In this document: positions 8,037 to 16,365 of the stretch, in pieces
How the letters are laid out: every line of letters begins with the position of its first letter
Numbering within the stretch: the first letter of the stretch is position 1
Assembly (NCBI GenBank): GCA_002701295.1
Contig: NZUJ01000003.1
Coordinates: forward strand, 1 to 32,893
From: Ponticaulis sp.
Lineage (GTDB): Bacteria; Pseudomonadota; Alphaproteobacteria; Caulobacterales; Hyphomonadaceae
DNA length: 32,893 bases
Reading direction: 5' to 3'
Made by a program: the position numbers and the translations under genes
Notes under the pieces: generated by a model
Databases searched by the model: none
Told to the model about the DNA's origin: nothing
What the model saw: only the letters and a program-made list of their open reading frames with translations

Positions 8037-8930
8037 TTACTCACCTCCTCCGAGAGTGTGGACGTAGACGGCCAGAGCCTTGATTGAGGTGGCGTCCAGT
8101 CGATCACTCCATGCTGGCATATGTGAATTGCGAGCATTGTAGATGGTTTCGAAGATAGTGGCGCGATCACCACCATAGAGCCATTCAGCATCAGTCAGGT
8201 TCGGCGCACCTTCTGACCGCATGCCTTTGGCGTCTTCACCGTGACAGATCGAGCATTCCTGTTGGAAAACAGGTTCTGCACGTGCAACGGCATCTTCTTC
8301 GGCGTCCTGACCGGACACGTGAAGCACATATTCCGTCAGGTCATTGATGGTTTCACGCGGAAGAAGTCCGTCCTTGCCGAAGCTCGGCATGGCAGAGTTG
8401 CGGGTGTCGTCGTCTTCTTCATGGCGAATGCCGTGCTGGAGCGTGGTTTCGATACCTTCAAGCGTACCGTCCCAAAGCCAGACGTCATCGGCCAGTGAAG
8501 GATAGCCTTTGGCTCCACGACCACCTGCACCGTGACAGGTCGCGCAGTTGTCACCGAACAGGCTTTCACCGAGCGCCAGCGCAAATTGCTGAAGGTTTCG
8601 GTCGGTTTCGATCTGTTCGAGCGATGCGTCCACGAATGCGCCGGCCTGAGCAGAACGTTCTGCTTTCAGGCGGTTCACTTCAGCCATCACTTCGACCCGG
8701 TCAGATTGGCCGAGCAGGCCGCGGGTGTGCCCCGAGTTCGTGAATGGCAGGGCAGGAAGCGCCGGCATGAGCACCATCCATATTACAGCGAATACGATGG
8801 AGGCGTAAAAGATGTAGAGCCACCAGCGAGGCAGTGGTGTGTTGAGCTCCTTGATGCCGTCCCAGCTGTGTCCAGTTGTTTCGGTTCCGGTGGCTTCATC
8901 AACTTCTACTTTGTGGTTCGCGTCAGTCAT
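8037..8930 (-). CDS. ccoP: Cbb3-type cytochrome c oxidase diheme subunit III
   Basis: This 297-residue protein is membrane-anchored by a helix at about 36-58 (WWLYIFYASIVFAVIWMVL) and carries two periplasmic c-type heme domains: CATCH at 129-133 with Met181 as probable distal ligand, and CSICH at 226-230 with Met271. It passes electrons from soluble cytochrome c to CcoO and CcoN. I take the ATG at 8930, giving MTDANHKVEVDEATGTETTG, because a cytoplasmic acidic stretch before WDGIKELNTPLPRWW is the normal CcoP beginning. The upstream ATGs at 8942-8945 lie inside ccoQ and would add a basic extension. It overlaps the end of ccoQ by 8 nt. Confidence 0.96.
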   Translation of the reverse strand: MTDANHKVEVDEATGTETTGHSWDGIKELNTPLPRWWLYIFYASIVFAVIWMVLMPALPALPFTNSGHTRGLLGQSDRVEVMAEVNRLKAERSAQAGAFVDASLEQIETDRNLQQFALALGESLFGDNCATCHGAGGRGAKGYPSLADDVWLWDGTLEGIETTLQHGIRHEEDDDTRNSAMPSFGKDGLLPRETINDLTEYVLHVSGQDAEEDAVARAEPVFQQECSICHGEDAKGMRSEGAPNLTDAEWLYGGDRATIFETIYNARNSHMPAWSDRLDATSIKALAVYVHTLGGGE

Positions 8931-9084
8931 TGATCGGACCTTCATCATTGAGAGGAGAGCGGGCAGCCTGGTCAAAGGTCTCCTGATTTTTCGGCCAAAG
9001 GGCGTAGGTCAGGACCCCGGCGAACAGGAGGATGAAGTAGATCATCCCTCCTGTCTGGGCAAAGCTGGCGAGGATTTCATACAT
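8923..9084 (-). CDS. ccoQ: Cbb3-type cytochrome oxidase subunit IV (CcoQ)
   Basis: This 53-residue protein begins MYEILASFAQTGGMIYFILL with one membrane helix at about 14-29, followed by the diagnostic ALWPKNQETFDQAA segment and a short acidic tail. CcoQ stabilises the oxidase and helps attach CcoP. The ATG at 9084 has AGGAG eight bases upstream. It lies 11 nt after ccoO and its last codons overlap the ccoP start (ATGACTGA). Confidence 0.93.
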   Translation of the reverse strand: MYEILASFAQTGGMIYFILLFAGVLTYALWPKNQETFDQAARSPLNDEGPIND

Positions 9085-9095
9085 GCATCCAACTC

Positions 9096-9866
9096 CTATC
9101 TGGCATTGCTCAGATCGTCGGCTTCAAAGGTCGAGAAATCGACCAGAGTGCCAGTCATCTGAAGATAAGCGATCAGGGCGTCCATTTCGGTGATCCGGGT
9201 TGGATCGCCGTCATAGTCGCGGGCTTTCACAGTGCCTTCGCGTCCTGCGATGCCTTCATAGGCGTCGAAGAGGCTGTCGACATAGTCATAGCCACGCTCC
9301 TCGGGGTCAGCCTGAGCGATCAGGTGGCCTTCGGCGTTTTCGATCATCTCGTCGGTGTAGGGGACCCCCACCAAACGTTCGGTTTTCAGCCGGCCCTGAA
9401 TGTCGTCAAAGTCGAGTTCCTTTTTGGCGAGGAATTCGTATGGCGGCATGATGGATTCGGGCACCAGCGCGCGCGGATCCTTCAGGTGATCAAGGTGCCA
9501 TTCATCGGAATATTTGCCACCAACCCGAGCGAGATCCGGACCAGAGCGTTTTGAGCCCCACTGGAATGGGTGGTCATACATGCTCTCGGCAGCGAGAGAA
9601 TAGTGACCATAGCGCTCCACCTCGTCGCGCAAAGGACGGACCATCTGTGAGTGGCAGACATAGCAGCCTTCACGGATGTAGATGTCCTTGCCGGCCAGCT
9701 CCAGAGGCGTGTACGGGCGCATGCCGTCCACTTTCTCGATGGTGTTGTCCATATACATGAGTGGTACCATCTGGATGATCCCGCCAATCGAGACTGCGAC
9801 CAGGATCGCCACAGTCAGGAGGAGGGAGTGGCGTTCAAGAACGCCATGTCGGTTCATTATCGACAT
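9096..9866 (-). CDS. ccoO: Cbb3-type cytochrome c oxidase monoheme subunit II
   Basis: This 256-residue protein has an N-terminal membrane anchor at about 14-38 ([22 protein letters not shown]) and a periplasmic cytochrome c domain with heme motif CYVCH at 68-72, followed by SQMVRPL, and MPPYEFL as the probable distal methionine region. It relays electrons from CcoP to heme b in CcoN. The ATG at 9866 has AGGAG eight bases upstream, 11 nt after the ccoN stop. Length and order (after ccoN) match the family. Confidence 0.96.
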   Translation of the reverse strand: MSIMNRHGVLERHSLLLTVAILVAVSIGGIIQMVPLMYMDNTIEKVDGMRPYTPLELAGKDIYIREGCYVCHSQMVRPLRDEVERYGHYSLAAESMYDHPFQWGSKRSGPDLARVGGKYSDEWHLDHLKDPRALVPESIMPPYEFLAKKELDFDDIQGRLKTERLVGVPYTDEMIENAEGHLIAQADPEERGYDYVDSLFDAYEGIAGREGTVKARDYDGDPTRITEMDALIAYLQMTGTLVDFSTFEADDLSNAR

Positions 9867-9877
9867 TGATTAATCTC

Positions 9878-11545
9878 CTATTCGGCAGGTTGGAGGCTGC
9901 CAGCAGCCTGTTTGGATTTTTCGGCAGCTTCGGAGTCGCGGGCTTCGCCTTTGCCGAGTGCGGTCATGGTGAGATTGATCGCCATCATGACTGCGCCAGC
10001 GAAGTACATCAGACCACCGAGTGCGCGGATCATGTATGCGATGTGCTTGGCCTCAACGGTCTCAACGAATGAATATTCGAGGAAGCCGAATTCGTTATAA
10101 GCACGCCACATCAGACCCTCTGTGATCCCTGCGAAGTACATGGAGCAGATGTAGAACACGATACCGATGGTGGAGATCCAGAAGTGCCATTCAACGAGCG
10201 AACGTGAGAACAGTGCCGGACGCTTATAGAGCCAAGGAACGAGGCAGTAGAGCGCACCGAAGGAGATGTATCCCACCCAGCCCAGAGAGCCGGAGTGAAC
10301 GTGACCAATGCCCCATTCGGTATAGTGACTCAGCGCGTTGACCGCACGGACACTCATCATCGGACCTTCGAATGTCGACATGCCGTAGAAGGCGAGGCTG
10401 ACAATCATCATTCGCAGAACAGGATCAGTCCGGAGTTTGTCCCAGGCACCTGACAGCGTCATCAGGCCGTTGATCATACCGCCCCAGCTCGGCATCCACA
10501 GCATGATTGAGAAGGTCATGCCGAGGGTCTGAGCCCATTGTGGAAGCGCGGTGTAGTGAAGGTGGTGTGGACCCGCCCAGATGTAGATGAAGATCAGTGA
10601 CCAGAAGTGAACGATCGACAGACGGTAGGAATAGACCGGACGATCTGCACGCTTCGGAATGAAATAGTACATGATGGCGAGGAAGCCGGCCGTCAGGAAG
10701 AAGCCCACGGCGTTGTGGCCATACCACCACTGGGTCATCGCATCCTGAACACCCGCAAACAGCTGAACGGACTTGGAACCGGTCAGCGTCACAGGGATGG
10801 ACAGGTTGTTGACGATGTGGAGCATCGCAATCGTCACGATGAAGGCCAGGAAGAACCAGTTCGCGACGTAGATGTGCTTTTCTTTGCGTTTCCAGATCGT
10901 GCCGAGGAAAACCAGCAGATAGACAACCCAGACAATGGTCAGCCAGAGGTCTACATACCATTCAGGTTCGGCGTATTCCTTGGACTGGGTAATCCCAAGA
11001 AGGTAGCCCGTGCCCGCCAACGCAATGAAAATCTGATAGCCCCAGACGACGAACCATGGCCACATGCCGCCAGCCAGACGCGTGCGACATGTGCGCTGCA
11101 CGACATAAAAGCTGGAGGCGAGAAGCACGTTGCCACCAAACGCAAAAATCACTGCAGATGTGTGCAGTGGGCGAAGGCGGCCAAAGTTCGTGAAGCCGAA
11201 GTCAGCAAAGTAAAAAATGTTAGGCCATGTCAGCTGCAGCGCGATAATGACGCCGACCAGCAGGCCTGCCAAACCCCAGAACGTCGACATTGCGACACCG
11301 ACTTTGACGACTTTGTCGTCGTATTCGGTTTCGTCGAACGCGTCTTTGGAATTCTGGTCTGCCCCCCAAAGGCAGATCCCGATAAGAAACGCACCAGCCA
11401 ATGCCAAGAATGTGTAAGCCTGGATTTCCATGGCTTTGTCAGCAGCGTTGGCGGCGATGAAGATTGTGAGAAGCAAGAAGACAGTGAGAAGTGCCCCGAC
11501 ACTGAGGGGACTTGTGCTGTCCGTTCTCTTTATTGTCTGGTTCAT
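9878..11545 (-). CDS. ccoN: Cbb3-type cytochrome c oxidase catalytic subunit I
   Basis: This 555-residue heme-copper oxidase subunit has about 14 membrane helices. Visible ligand regions: [14 protein letters not shown] (His128, low-spin heme b), [11 protein letters not shown] (His277, CuB) with Tyr321 in [14 protein letters not shown] as the likely cross-linked tyrosine of C-family oxidases and His327/His328 as CuB ligands, and [18 protein letters not shown] for the remaining heme ligands. It reduces O2 with high affinity and pumps protons. The extra N-terminal part (1-80) with two hydrophobic helices is common in alphaproteobacterial CcoN. It is the first gene of the eight-gene cco operon, divergent from the fixL operon. 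Confidence 0.97.
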   Translation of the reverse strand: MNQTIKRTDSTSPLSVGALLTVFLLLTIFIAANAADKAMEIQAYTFLALAGAFLIGICLWGADQNSKDAFDETEYDDKVVKVGVAMSTFWGLAGLLVGVIIALQLTWPNIFYFADFGFTNFGRLRPLHTSAVIFAFGGNVLLASSFYVVQRTCRTRLAGGMWPWFVVWGYQIFIALAGTGYLLGITQSKEYAEPEWYVDLWLTIVWVVYLLVFLGTIWKRKEKHIYVANWFFLAFIVTIAMLHIVNNLSIPVTLTGSKSVQLFAGVQDAMTQWWYGHNAVGFFLTAGFLAIMYYFIPKRADRPVYSYRLSIVHFWSLIFIYIWAGPHHLHYTALPQWAQTLGMTFSIMLWMPSWGGMINGLMTLSGAWDKLRTDPVLRMMIVSLAFYGMSTFEGPMMSVRAVNALSHYTEWGIGHVHSGSLGWVGYISFGALYCLVPWLYKRPALFSRSLVEWHFWISTIGIVFYICSMYFAGITEGLMWRAYNEFGFLEYSFVETVEAKHIAYMIRALGGLMYFAGAVMMAINLTMTALGKGEARDSEAAEKSKQAAGSLQPAE

Positions 11546-11569
11546 GGCCCGATCCTGGTTAGACTACGA

Positions 11570-11582
11570 CCGGAGATTCCGG
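11570..11582. promoter_or_regulatory. Short inverted repeat in the ccoN leader
   Basis: CCGGA-GAT-TCCGG, a perfect 5-bp inverted repeat, about 25-37 nt upstream of the ccoN ATG. It would lie in the 5' leader. It could be a small hairpin or an operator, or chance. Confidence 0.25.
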
Positions 11583-11619
11583 CCTTGGATGCTGTTTACG
11601 GAGTCACGGGTAGAACCGG

Positions 11620-11636
11620 TATAAGGGAAAATACTG
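11620..11636 (-). promoter_or_regulatory. Candidate FixJ-type box upstream of ccoN
   Basis: Reading on the minus strand, this is AGTATTTTCCCTTATA. It nearly repeats the sequence GGTATTTCCCCTTAAA upstream of the receiver gene at 13751, sharing GTATTT, CCC and TTA in the same register. It lies about 75-90 bases upstream of the ccoN ATG, a suitable distance for an activator site, and equally within the divergent region facing the fixL operon. Assignment to FixJ rests on neighbourhood. Confidence 0.45.
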
Positions 11637-11690
11637 ATATTAACGGGTGCGACTCTATGACTAACAAGGCTCCAAACTGGAGATACTGAT

Positions 11691-11945
11691 ATGAACTCGA
11701 AACTTGCTCTCCTTTTCGGAACAGGTCTGACGTTGACCGGTCTGCTTCGCATGGCGATTCACTCTGCCAGCGAGGGTCAGATGTTGTTGTCGGGCTGTGG
11801 AGATATCGCGTTCAGCATACCCGTTGCTGCCAATACGGCGCATTGCTGGGGCTGTTATGCCGCACTCGCTGGCGGTGCGTTGATGGCGACAAGTGTGATT
11901 TTCATGACTCGCTCGCGACTGCTGCCTCAGCGTGAGAATGTCTGA
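11691..11945 (+). CDS. Small two-TM membrane protein with CxxC motif, upstream of fixL
   Basis: This 84-residue protein has hydrophobic segments at about 4-22 and 56-74. Between them are GCGDIAF and ANTAHCWGCYAALAGG, which contain a lone Cys and an H-C-x-x-C motif placed just before the second helix. The ATG has GGAG eight bases upstream. Its last codons overlap the fixL start (ATG at 11938, stop at 11943-11945), so the two genes are translationally coupled. I do not recognise a family. The paired cysteines at the membrane face could bind a metal or respond to redox state, which would suit the neighbouring oxygen-sensing kinase and oxidase, but this is inference. Confidence 0.75.
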   Translation: MNSKLALLFGTGLTLTGLLRMAIHSASEGQMLLSGCGDIAFSIPVAANTAHCWGCYAALAGGALMATSVIFMTRSRLLPQRENV

Positions 11946-13083
11946 AAAGGATCAGTCATCTTCAGCGCAGGAGCTGATCCGTCGCTTCTCGGAAGCAGGC
12001 AAAGAACCGCTGTTGAAGGCGGTTTTTTCGTCCATTCCGGAGGCGATGATTATCATTGATGTCAGCGGAACAATTCTTCTGTTCAATCGAACAGCTGAAG
12101 AGATGTTCGGCTATTCGACCGACGACGTGATTGGCAAGAATGTCAGCGTGCTGATGACAGATGCCGATAATGTTCATCACGACCGCTATCTGAGTAGCTA
12201 TCTCAACACCGGCAAGGCGCAGATTATCGGCATTGGCCGCGTGGTTCAGGCGCGGCGTGCAGACGCCTCGACCATGCCGGTCCATCTGACTGTTAGTGAG
12301 ATGGCGCTGGACGGTCATCGGCTTTTTACCGGGTACATCCGGGATGTGACCAAAGAACAGGCCGCTCACCTCAAGATCAGCGAGATGCAGGTCGAGCTGG
12401 CGAATTTTTCTCGTCTCAGCACCGTCGGCACAATGGCTTCGGCCATGGCGCATGAACTGAACCAGCCATTGACGGCGATCGCCAATTATCTCGAAGCCGC
12501 GCGTGACATTATCGAAGGACCACCCGAGACGGCCTATCCGCTGGTTCAGGAGGCTCTGGATGCAGCGGCGAAACAGTCGATTCGCGCCGGTCAGATCGTG
12601 CGCCGGTTGCGGGATTTTGTGTCTCGCGGGGAGTTTGAACTCTCTTCCGTTCAAATTGACAGCTTGATCCGAGAAGCCATTTCGCTGTCCAAGGTTGAGA
12701 GCAAAGGCGTGAAGCCCCGGGTCGTCGTGGAGTGCGAGCCAGACCTGCCGGACGTCATGATCGATCCGCTGCAAATCCGACAGGTGCTGATCAATCTGAT
12801 TCGGAATGCTGTCGAAGCTCTTGAGGACGAAAGCGCGCCCCTGATTACCGTTTCAGCCAGCATGGAGGGGTCAGATGTTCGCGTTGACGTTCGCGACAAT
12901 GGTCACGGTTTGCCTGCCGACGTCATGAAGACACTATTCGAGCCTTTCCACAGCAGTAAATCCCACGGAATGGGGCTCGGCCTTTCAATCTGTCAGACCA
13001 TTGTTGAAACCCATGGTGGCAAGATCAAAGCCGAACATTGCGAAGAGGGCGGTGCACGCTTTTCGTTTACATTGAAAACCTGA
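11938..13083 (+). CDS. fixL: Oxygen-sensing heme-PAS histidine kinase FixL
   Basis: This 381-residue soluble kinase has a PAS domain at about 24-140, with the FixL heme signature: HHD with proximal ligand His81, then IIGIGR ending at Arg101, exactly 20 residues later, as in Bradyrhizobium FixL (His200 and Arg220). A short coiled coil (about 137-155) leads to the dimerisation helix with phospho-acceptor His172 in MAHELNQPL. The ATPase follows with NLIRNAVEAL, DNGHGLP and GMGLGLSICQ boxes. No membrane segments are seen, as in cytoplasmic FixL forms. I use the ATG at 11938 rather than the GTG two codons earlier. FixJ follows 49 nt downstream. When O2 dissociates the kinase becomes active and phosphorylates FixJ. 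Confidence 0.94.
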   Translation: MSEKDQSSSAQELIRRFSEAGKEPLLKAVFSSIPEAMIIIDVSGTILLFNRTAEEMFGYSTDDVIGKNVSVLMTDADNVHHDRYLSSYLNTGKAQIIGIGRVVQARRADASTMPVHLTVSEMALDGHRLFTGYIRDVTKEQAAHLKISEMQVELANFSRLSTVGTMASAMAHELNQPLTAIANYLEAARDIIEGPPETAYPLVQEALDAAAKQSIRAGQIVRRLRDFVSRGEFELSSVQIDSLIREAISLSKVESKGVKPRVVVECEPDLPDVMIDPLQIRQVLINLIRNAVEALEDESAPLITVSASMEGSDVRVDVRDNGHGLPADVMKTLFEPFHSSKSHGMGLGLSICQTIVETHGGKIKAEHCEEGGARFSFTLKT

Positions 13084-13132
13084 TAATCCCATGCCATCAC
13101 CTGAAGAGGGTTGATAAATTTGAAGGCGGGAT

Positions 13133-13750
13133 ATGTCCGGTCAAAGGATTCTGGTGGTTGATGATGACGAGGCCATTCGGCATTCGCTGAGTTTCATGCT
13201 CAGACATGCCGGGTTCGACGTCAAAACCTTCCCGGGCGGGGAGCCATTCCTCGAAGCGGTTGATGACGAGCACGTTTCCTGCATTCTTCTGGATGTCAGA
13301 ATGCCAGACATAGACGGTCTGACCGTTCTGGAGGAGCTGCGCGGTCGGGGGAATTTCTGGCCGGTAATCGTGCTGACAGGGCATGGCGATGTGTCGACTG
13401 CGGTGACGGCCATGAAGTCAGGTGCGACAGATTTTCTCGAAAAACCTTACGAGAAGCAGGCCATTCTTGATTCGATTGCCAAGGGTTTTGACAAGCTCAA
13501 CGAAAACGCGTCGGACGAACAGCGCAAGATTGAAGCAAATGCGAGGCTGAAACACCTCACGCAGCGGGAAACCGAAGTGTTGGAGCTATTGTCTGACGGG
13601 CTCACCAACAAGGCGATTGCAGAACGCTTGTCGATTTCTGCCCGCACAGTTGAAATTCACCGTGCGAACCTGATGGTGAAGCTGGAAACGGAAAGCCTTT
13701 CAGGGGCGCTGAAGGTTGCTTTTGCAGCGGGCATAGGCCTGGCCTGCTAA
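13133..13750 (+). CDS. fixJ: Response regulator FixJ (receiver + LuxR-type HTH)
   Basis: This 205-residue protein has a receiver domain (1-120) with acidic pocket Asp10-Asp12, phosphorylation site Asp54 in LLDVRMP, a TGHGD switch region near 81-85 and Lys103 in FLEKP. A GerE/LuxR helix-turn-helix covers about 138-200 (LTQRETEVLELLSDG, TNKAIAERLSISARTVEIHR). This is the FixJ architecture. As the partner of the upstream heme kinase it should activate low-oxygen genes, in many relatives through fixK, which is not in this window. Direct control of the divergent cco operon is suggested by the shared upstream motif. Confidence 0.94.
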   Translation: MSGQRILVVDDDEAIRHSLSFMLRHAGFDVKTFPGGEPFLEAVDDEHVSCILLDVRMPDIDGLTVLEELRGRGNFWPVIVLTGHGDVSTAVTAMKSGATDFLEKPYEKQAILDSIAKGFDKLNENASDEQRKIEANARLKHLTQRETEVLELLSDGLTNKAIAERLSISARTVEIHRANLMVKLETESLSGALKVAFAAGIGLAC

Positions 13751-13803
13751 TTAGGTATTTCCCCTTAAAGACATGATCCTGACGCTGCATTACCTACCGT
13801 AAA
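13751..13803 (+). promoter_or_regulatory. Candidate FixJ-responsive region of the receiver gene
   Basis: The region contains TTAGGTATTTCCCCTTAAAG (13751-13770), whose core matches the element upstream of ccoN. About 38 bases on comes ATTACCTACCGTAAA (13789-13803), whose reverse complement contains GGTAGGTAA. The TAGGTA and TACCTA parts form an inverted pair. The region directly follows the fixJ stop and precedes the receiver gene at 13837, so FixJ feedback is plausible. No clear -10 or -35 was found. Confidence 0.4.
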
Positions 13804-13836
13804 GTGGCGAATTTCGCCGGTACCCGCCGGAGCATC

Positions 13837-14220
13837 ATGAACACTGCATCTGTCATATTAGTCGAAGACGACGCCGATGTGCGTCGGTCTCTGGCCATGA
13901 TGCTGCGTTCCAGAGGATTCAGCGTTCAGCAGTATTCAAACGGGCCTGAAATGCTGGCCTCGAGACACATTCCTGATACGGGGTGTCTGCTTCTCGATTA
14001 CCGAATGCCGCACATGAATGGTTTACAGCTCTTCAAGCATTATCGCGAGCGCGGGGGGCACTCACCGGCTATTCTGATCACTGGTGATTTTTCGCGATCT
14101 GTGAAACGGGATGCTGCCCTGGAGGGCATTTTTGCGGTCATCGAAAAGCCGATCACGGGTGAAGACCTGGTAAGTCAGATCAATCTGGCCCTGTTGCCGA
14201 GCACCCCGAACGCGCTCTGA
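13837..14220 (+). CDS. Single-domain response regulator downstream of fixLJ
   Basis: This 127-residue protein is a lone receiver domain: acidic Glu10-Asp12, phospho-acceptor Asp54 in LLDYRMP, switch residue Thr82 (ITGD) and Lys104 (IEKP). There is no output domain. The ATG at 13837 has GGAG just upstream (spacing four, short); a GTG at 13804 would add 11 residues. It lies 86 nt after fixJ. The closest functional idea is a FixT-type feedback protein that inhibits FixL, as in Caulobacter. It has only one cysteine (Cys50), so it cannot carry the iron-sulfur cluster reported for that FixT. A phosphate sink or adaptor for FixL is an alternative. Confidence 0.82.
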   Translation: MNTASVILVEDDADVRRSLAMMLRSRGFSVQQYSNGPEMLASRHIPDTGCLLLDYRMPHMNGLQLFKHYRERGGHSPAILITGDFSRSVKRDAALEGIFAVIEKPITGEDLVSQINLALLPSTPNAL

Positions 14221-14301
14221 TTTACAATCTCCGGGCGTTTTATGTTGCCTGAGACAAGCAAGGCTTTACACTCCCGTACCAAGTTGTGATCGGGGGAAAT
14301 C

Positions 14302-16341
14302 ATGTCTGTTGATGAGGTGTTTCAGGCTGGCGTGTCCGCGCATATGAACGGGCAGCCCAAAGAGGCCAGAACACGTTATCTGGCGGTTCTCGAACGCGAA
14401 CCAGAGCATTCGGGAGCCCTTTCAAATCTCGGCAGGCTGGCGCGCGCGGAAGGCGACAACACATCGGCTAAAGTCTATTACGAGACTGCTGTGAGGGCGC
14501 CCAATGCCCCGGGCGAAGTGTTTTTCAATCTGGCCAATCTGCTGATCGATCTTAACCAGACGGCGAATGTTGAAGAGCTGTTTGCCAAGGCGGCAGATAA
14601 AGCGCCGCAACTGGCGCAGATCCATCTCAAGCGTATCCGGTTTCTGCAACAGCACAAAAAGATGGCTGCCGCGCTCGAGGCGACCCGGTTTGCCCTGACG
14701 CATCATCGACAAAATGCGGATATTCTCGCCGAATTCGGCCGTCTTCTGGCGGCAAGCGGTAAGCTGCGCGACGCTTTGCGGCCGACACAGCTGGCCGTTG
14801 CAGGCGGCTTCAAGGATGATGGATTTGCAACTCGACTTGCGCAGTCTCTTCTCGAAGCAGGCGATGGCGACTCAGCAGTTGCCCTGATGCGCCAGCTTGT
14901 GGCGGGCGACAAAGAGAATGCCAGTCATCATTTCAATCTCGGATATTGTTACAGAAAATCAGGTCATTACCTGAAAGCGCTGCAAGAGATGCGAACCGTT
15001 CAAGACTTGGCGCCGCAGTTTTCAGGATTGGCTGTCGAGATCTCAAATCTGCTGGTAAATTGTGGGCGACCGCAGGAAGCGCGCGAGATGTTTGCCAAAC
15101 AGCTCAGCGATCCTGAGCTGCGCGAGCGGGCTATTTCCGGTTACCTCATGTCCTTGCTTTACGACCCGGATATGTCGGGCGAGGACATCCGAATCGAACA
15201 TCAGAAACTGACCGCAGACTGGAGCTGCGCTCCGGCACCAAAAAAGAGACAGCCAAAAGCCGGTAAGCTGAAGGTTGGTTACCTGACGGGCGATTTCCAC
15301 GGAAATCACCCTGTGGCTCAATTTCTGCTGCCAATCGTTCGACGCCACGAGGACATCGGAATTGAGGCCTATGCCTACGTGAATTTCAGGGAGCGAGATG
15401 ATGTCGCAGCGGAATTCGCTCAATATTGTCAGTTCCGGGAAGCCTGGGGAAAAAGCGATGATGAGGTCGCTGAATTGATCCGTAAGGACGGTCTGGACCT
15501 CCTGATCGACCTGTCCGGCCATTCGAGTGGAAATCGCCTTCGCGTTCTCGGGCAAAGACCCGCACCGGTGCAGGCCTGTTTTGTTGGCTATCCGTCGACA
15601 ACCGGTTTTGCTGCTGTGGATTATCTGATCACCGACCGAAGGCTGGCACCACCTGAGCGTTCGGCCTGTTATTCTGAGATGATGGCCTATCTGCCTGACG
15701 CGTTTTTGTGTTTTCAGCCTCTGAAGGGCATGCCTGACCCGATGCTTAAGCCGGAAAATCGCGAACGGGTTGTCTTCGGAACGCTCAATCATTTTCCGAA
15801 ACTGAATGAAGGTCTGATCAAGGCCTGGGCGGATATTCTGACGGCGGTTCCAAACTCGGTTTTTCTGTTCAAGTGCGGCGCGTTTTCGGAGAGCGAAACA
15901 CAAGATCTGGCAGCAGGTTTGTTCAAGAATTACGGGATTGAGCGTGATCGGCTGATCCTTCAGCCGCCAAGCGTTTTTGAAGAGGCCATGAAGGTGTATC
16001 GCGAGATCGATATCGCCCTGGATACCTTCCCGTATAATGGGGGGACGACAACATGCCAGGCGTTGTGGACCGGCACGCCTGTTGTCACGCTGGCTGGTGA
16101 AAACTTCTGTGGACGCATGGGCGCGAGCCTCATTACAGCGGCTGGGCATCCCGAATGGGTCACCCAGTCGGTGGACGAGTATGTGGCCTGCGCCGTCGAG
16201 CTCGCGACCGACCGACAGAAGATGACGGAAATCAATCGCCAGCTATGCAAAACCATAATGTCATCGCCCATGTGCGCGATTGAGCCGTATGCAAAAGCAT
16301 TCGGAGAATTGTGCCGCAAAATGGCCGAACGGAGCGTTTGA
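14302..16341 (+). CDS. TPR-containing GT41-family (OGT/SPINDLY-like) protein glycosyltransferase
   Basis: This 679-residue protein has an N-terminal array of helical TPR units (about 1-300, e.g. EPEHSGALSNLGRLARAEGD and HFNLGYCYRKSGHYLKAL) and a C-terminal OGT-type domain (about 320-670). Conserved points: VGYLTGDFHGNHP with His336, matching the catalytic-site His of human OGT; FGTLNHFPKLNEG with a Lys matching the UDP-binding lysine; and NGGTTTCQALWTGTPVVTLAG from residue 579, the nucleotide-sugar loop. Such enzymes add a sugar from a UDP donor to Ser, Thr or Asn side chains. The TPR part would bind the acceptor protein. The ATG has GGGGGA just upstream. It converges on the giant propeller gene, which may encode its substrate; flagellin modification, as by FlmG in Caulobacter, is an alternative. 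Confidence 0.9.
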   Translation: MSVDEVFQAGVSAHMNGQPKEARTRYLAVLEREPEHSGALSNLGRLARAEGDNTSAKVYYETAVRAPNAPGEVFFNLANLLIDLNQTANVEELFAKAADKAPQLAQIHLKRIRFLQQHKKMAAALEATRFALTHHRQNADILAEFGRLLAASGKLRDALRPTQLAVAGGFKDDGFATRLAQSLLEAGDGDSAVALMRQLVAGDKENASHHFNLGYCYRKSGHYLKALQEMRTVQDLAPQFSGLAVEISNLLVNCGRPQEAREMFAKQLSDPELRERAISGYLMSLLYDPDMSGEDIRIEHQKLTADWSCAPAPKKRQPKAGKLKVGYLTGDFHGNHPVAQFLLPIVRRHEDIGIEAYAYVNFRERDDVAAEFAQYCQFREAWGKSDDEVAELIRKDGLDLLIDLSGHSSGNRLRVLGQRPAPVQACFVGYPSTTGFAAVDYLITDRRLAPPERSACYSEMMAYLPDAFLCFQPLKGMPDPMLKPENRERVVFGTLNHFPKLNEGLIKAWADILTAVPNSVFLFKCGAFSESETQDLAAGLFKNYGIERDRLILQPPSVFEEAMKVYREIDIALDTFPYNGGTTTCQALWTGTPVVTLAGENFCGRMGASLITAAGHPEWVTQSVDEYVACAVELATDRQKMTEINRQLCKTIMSSPMCAIEPYAKAFGELCRKMAERSV

Positions 16342-16352
16342 AAAGACGCTCC
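16331..16352. terminator. Stem-loop between two convergent genes
   Basis: GGAGCGT-TTGAAAAG-ACGCTCC: a 7-bp stem and 8-base loop that contains the stop codon of the glycosyltransferase gene. It ends 13 nt before the stop of the convergent giant gene. No T-run follows on either strand, so it is at best a weak, possibly bidirectional, terminator or transcript-end stabiliser. Confidence 0.4.
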
Positions 16353-16365
16353 ATCATTCCAAAAA

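Noticed and set aside
9975-9988. TTGAT-CGCC-ATCAT, a near match to an FNR/FixK box
   Set aside because: It lies inside the ccoN coding region about 110 bases before ccoO, in an operon with tight gene spacing, and misses one base of the consensus; likely chance.
10607-11689. Long plus-strand open frame opposite ccoN
   Set aside because: It is antisense to a clear oxidase subunit, has low-complexity charged content and no recognisable domain.
11631-11692. Direct repeat ATACTGATAT (11631-11640 and 11683-11692)
   Set aside because: Ten bases in two copies, one of which includes the start codon of the small CxxC gene; without conservation data it may be chance.
15043-16149. Long minus-strand open frame opposite the glycosyltransferase gene
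   Set aside because: Shadow of the GT41 coding sequence; no family pattern and no ribosome site.
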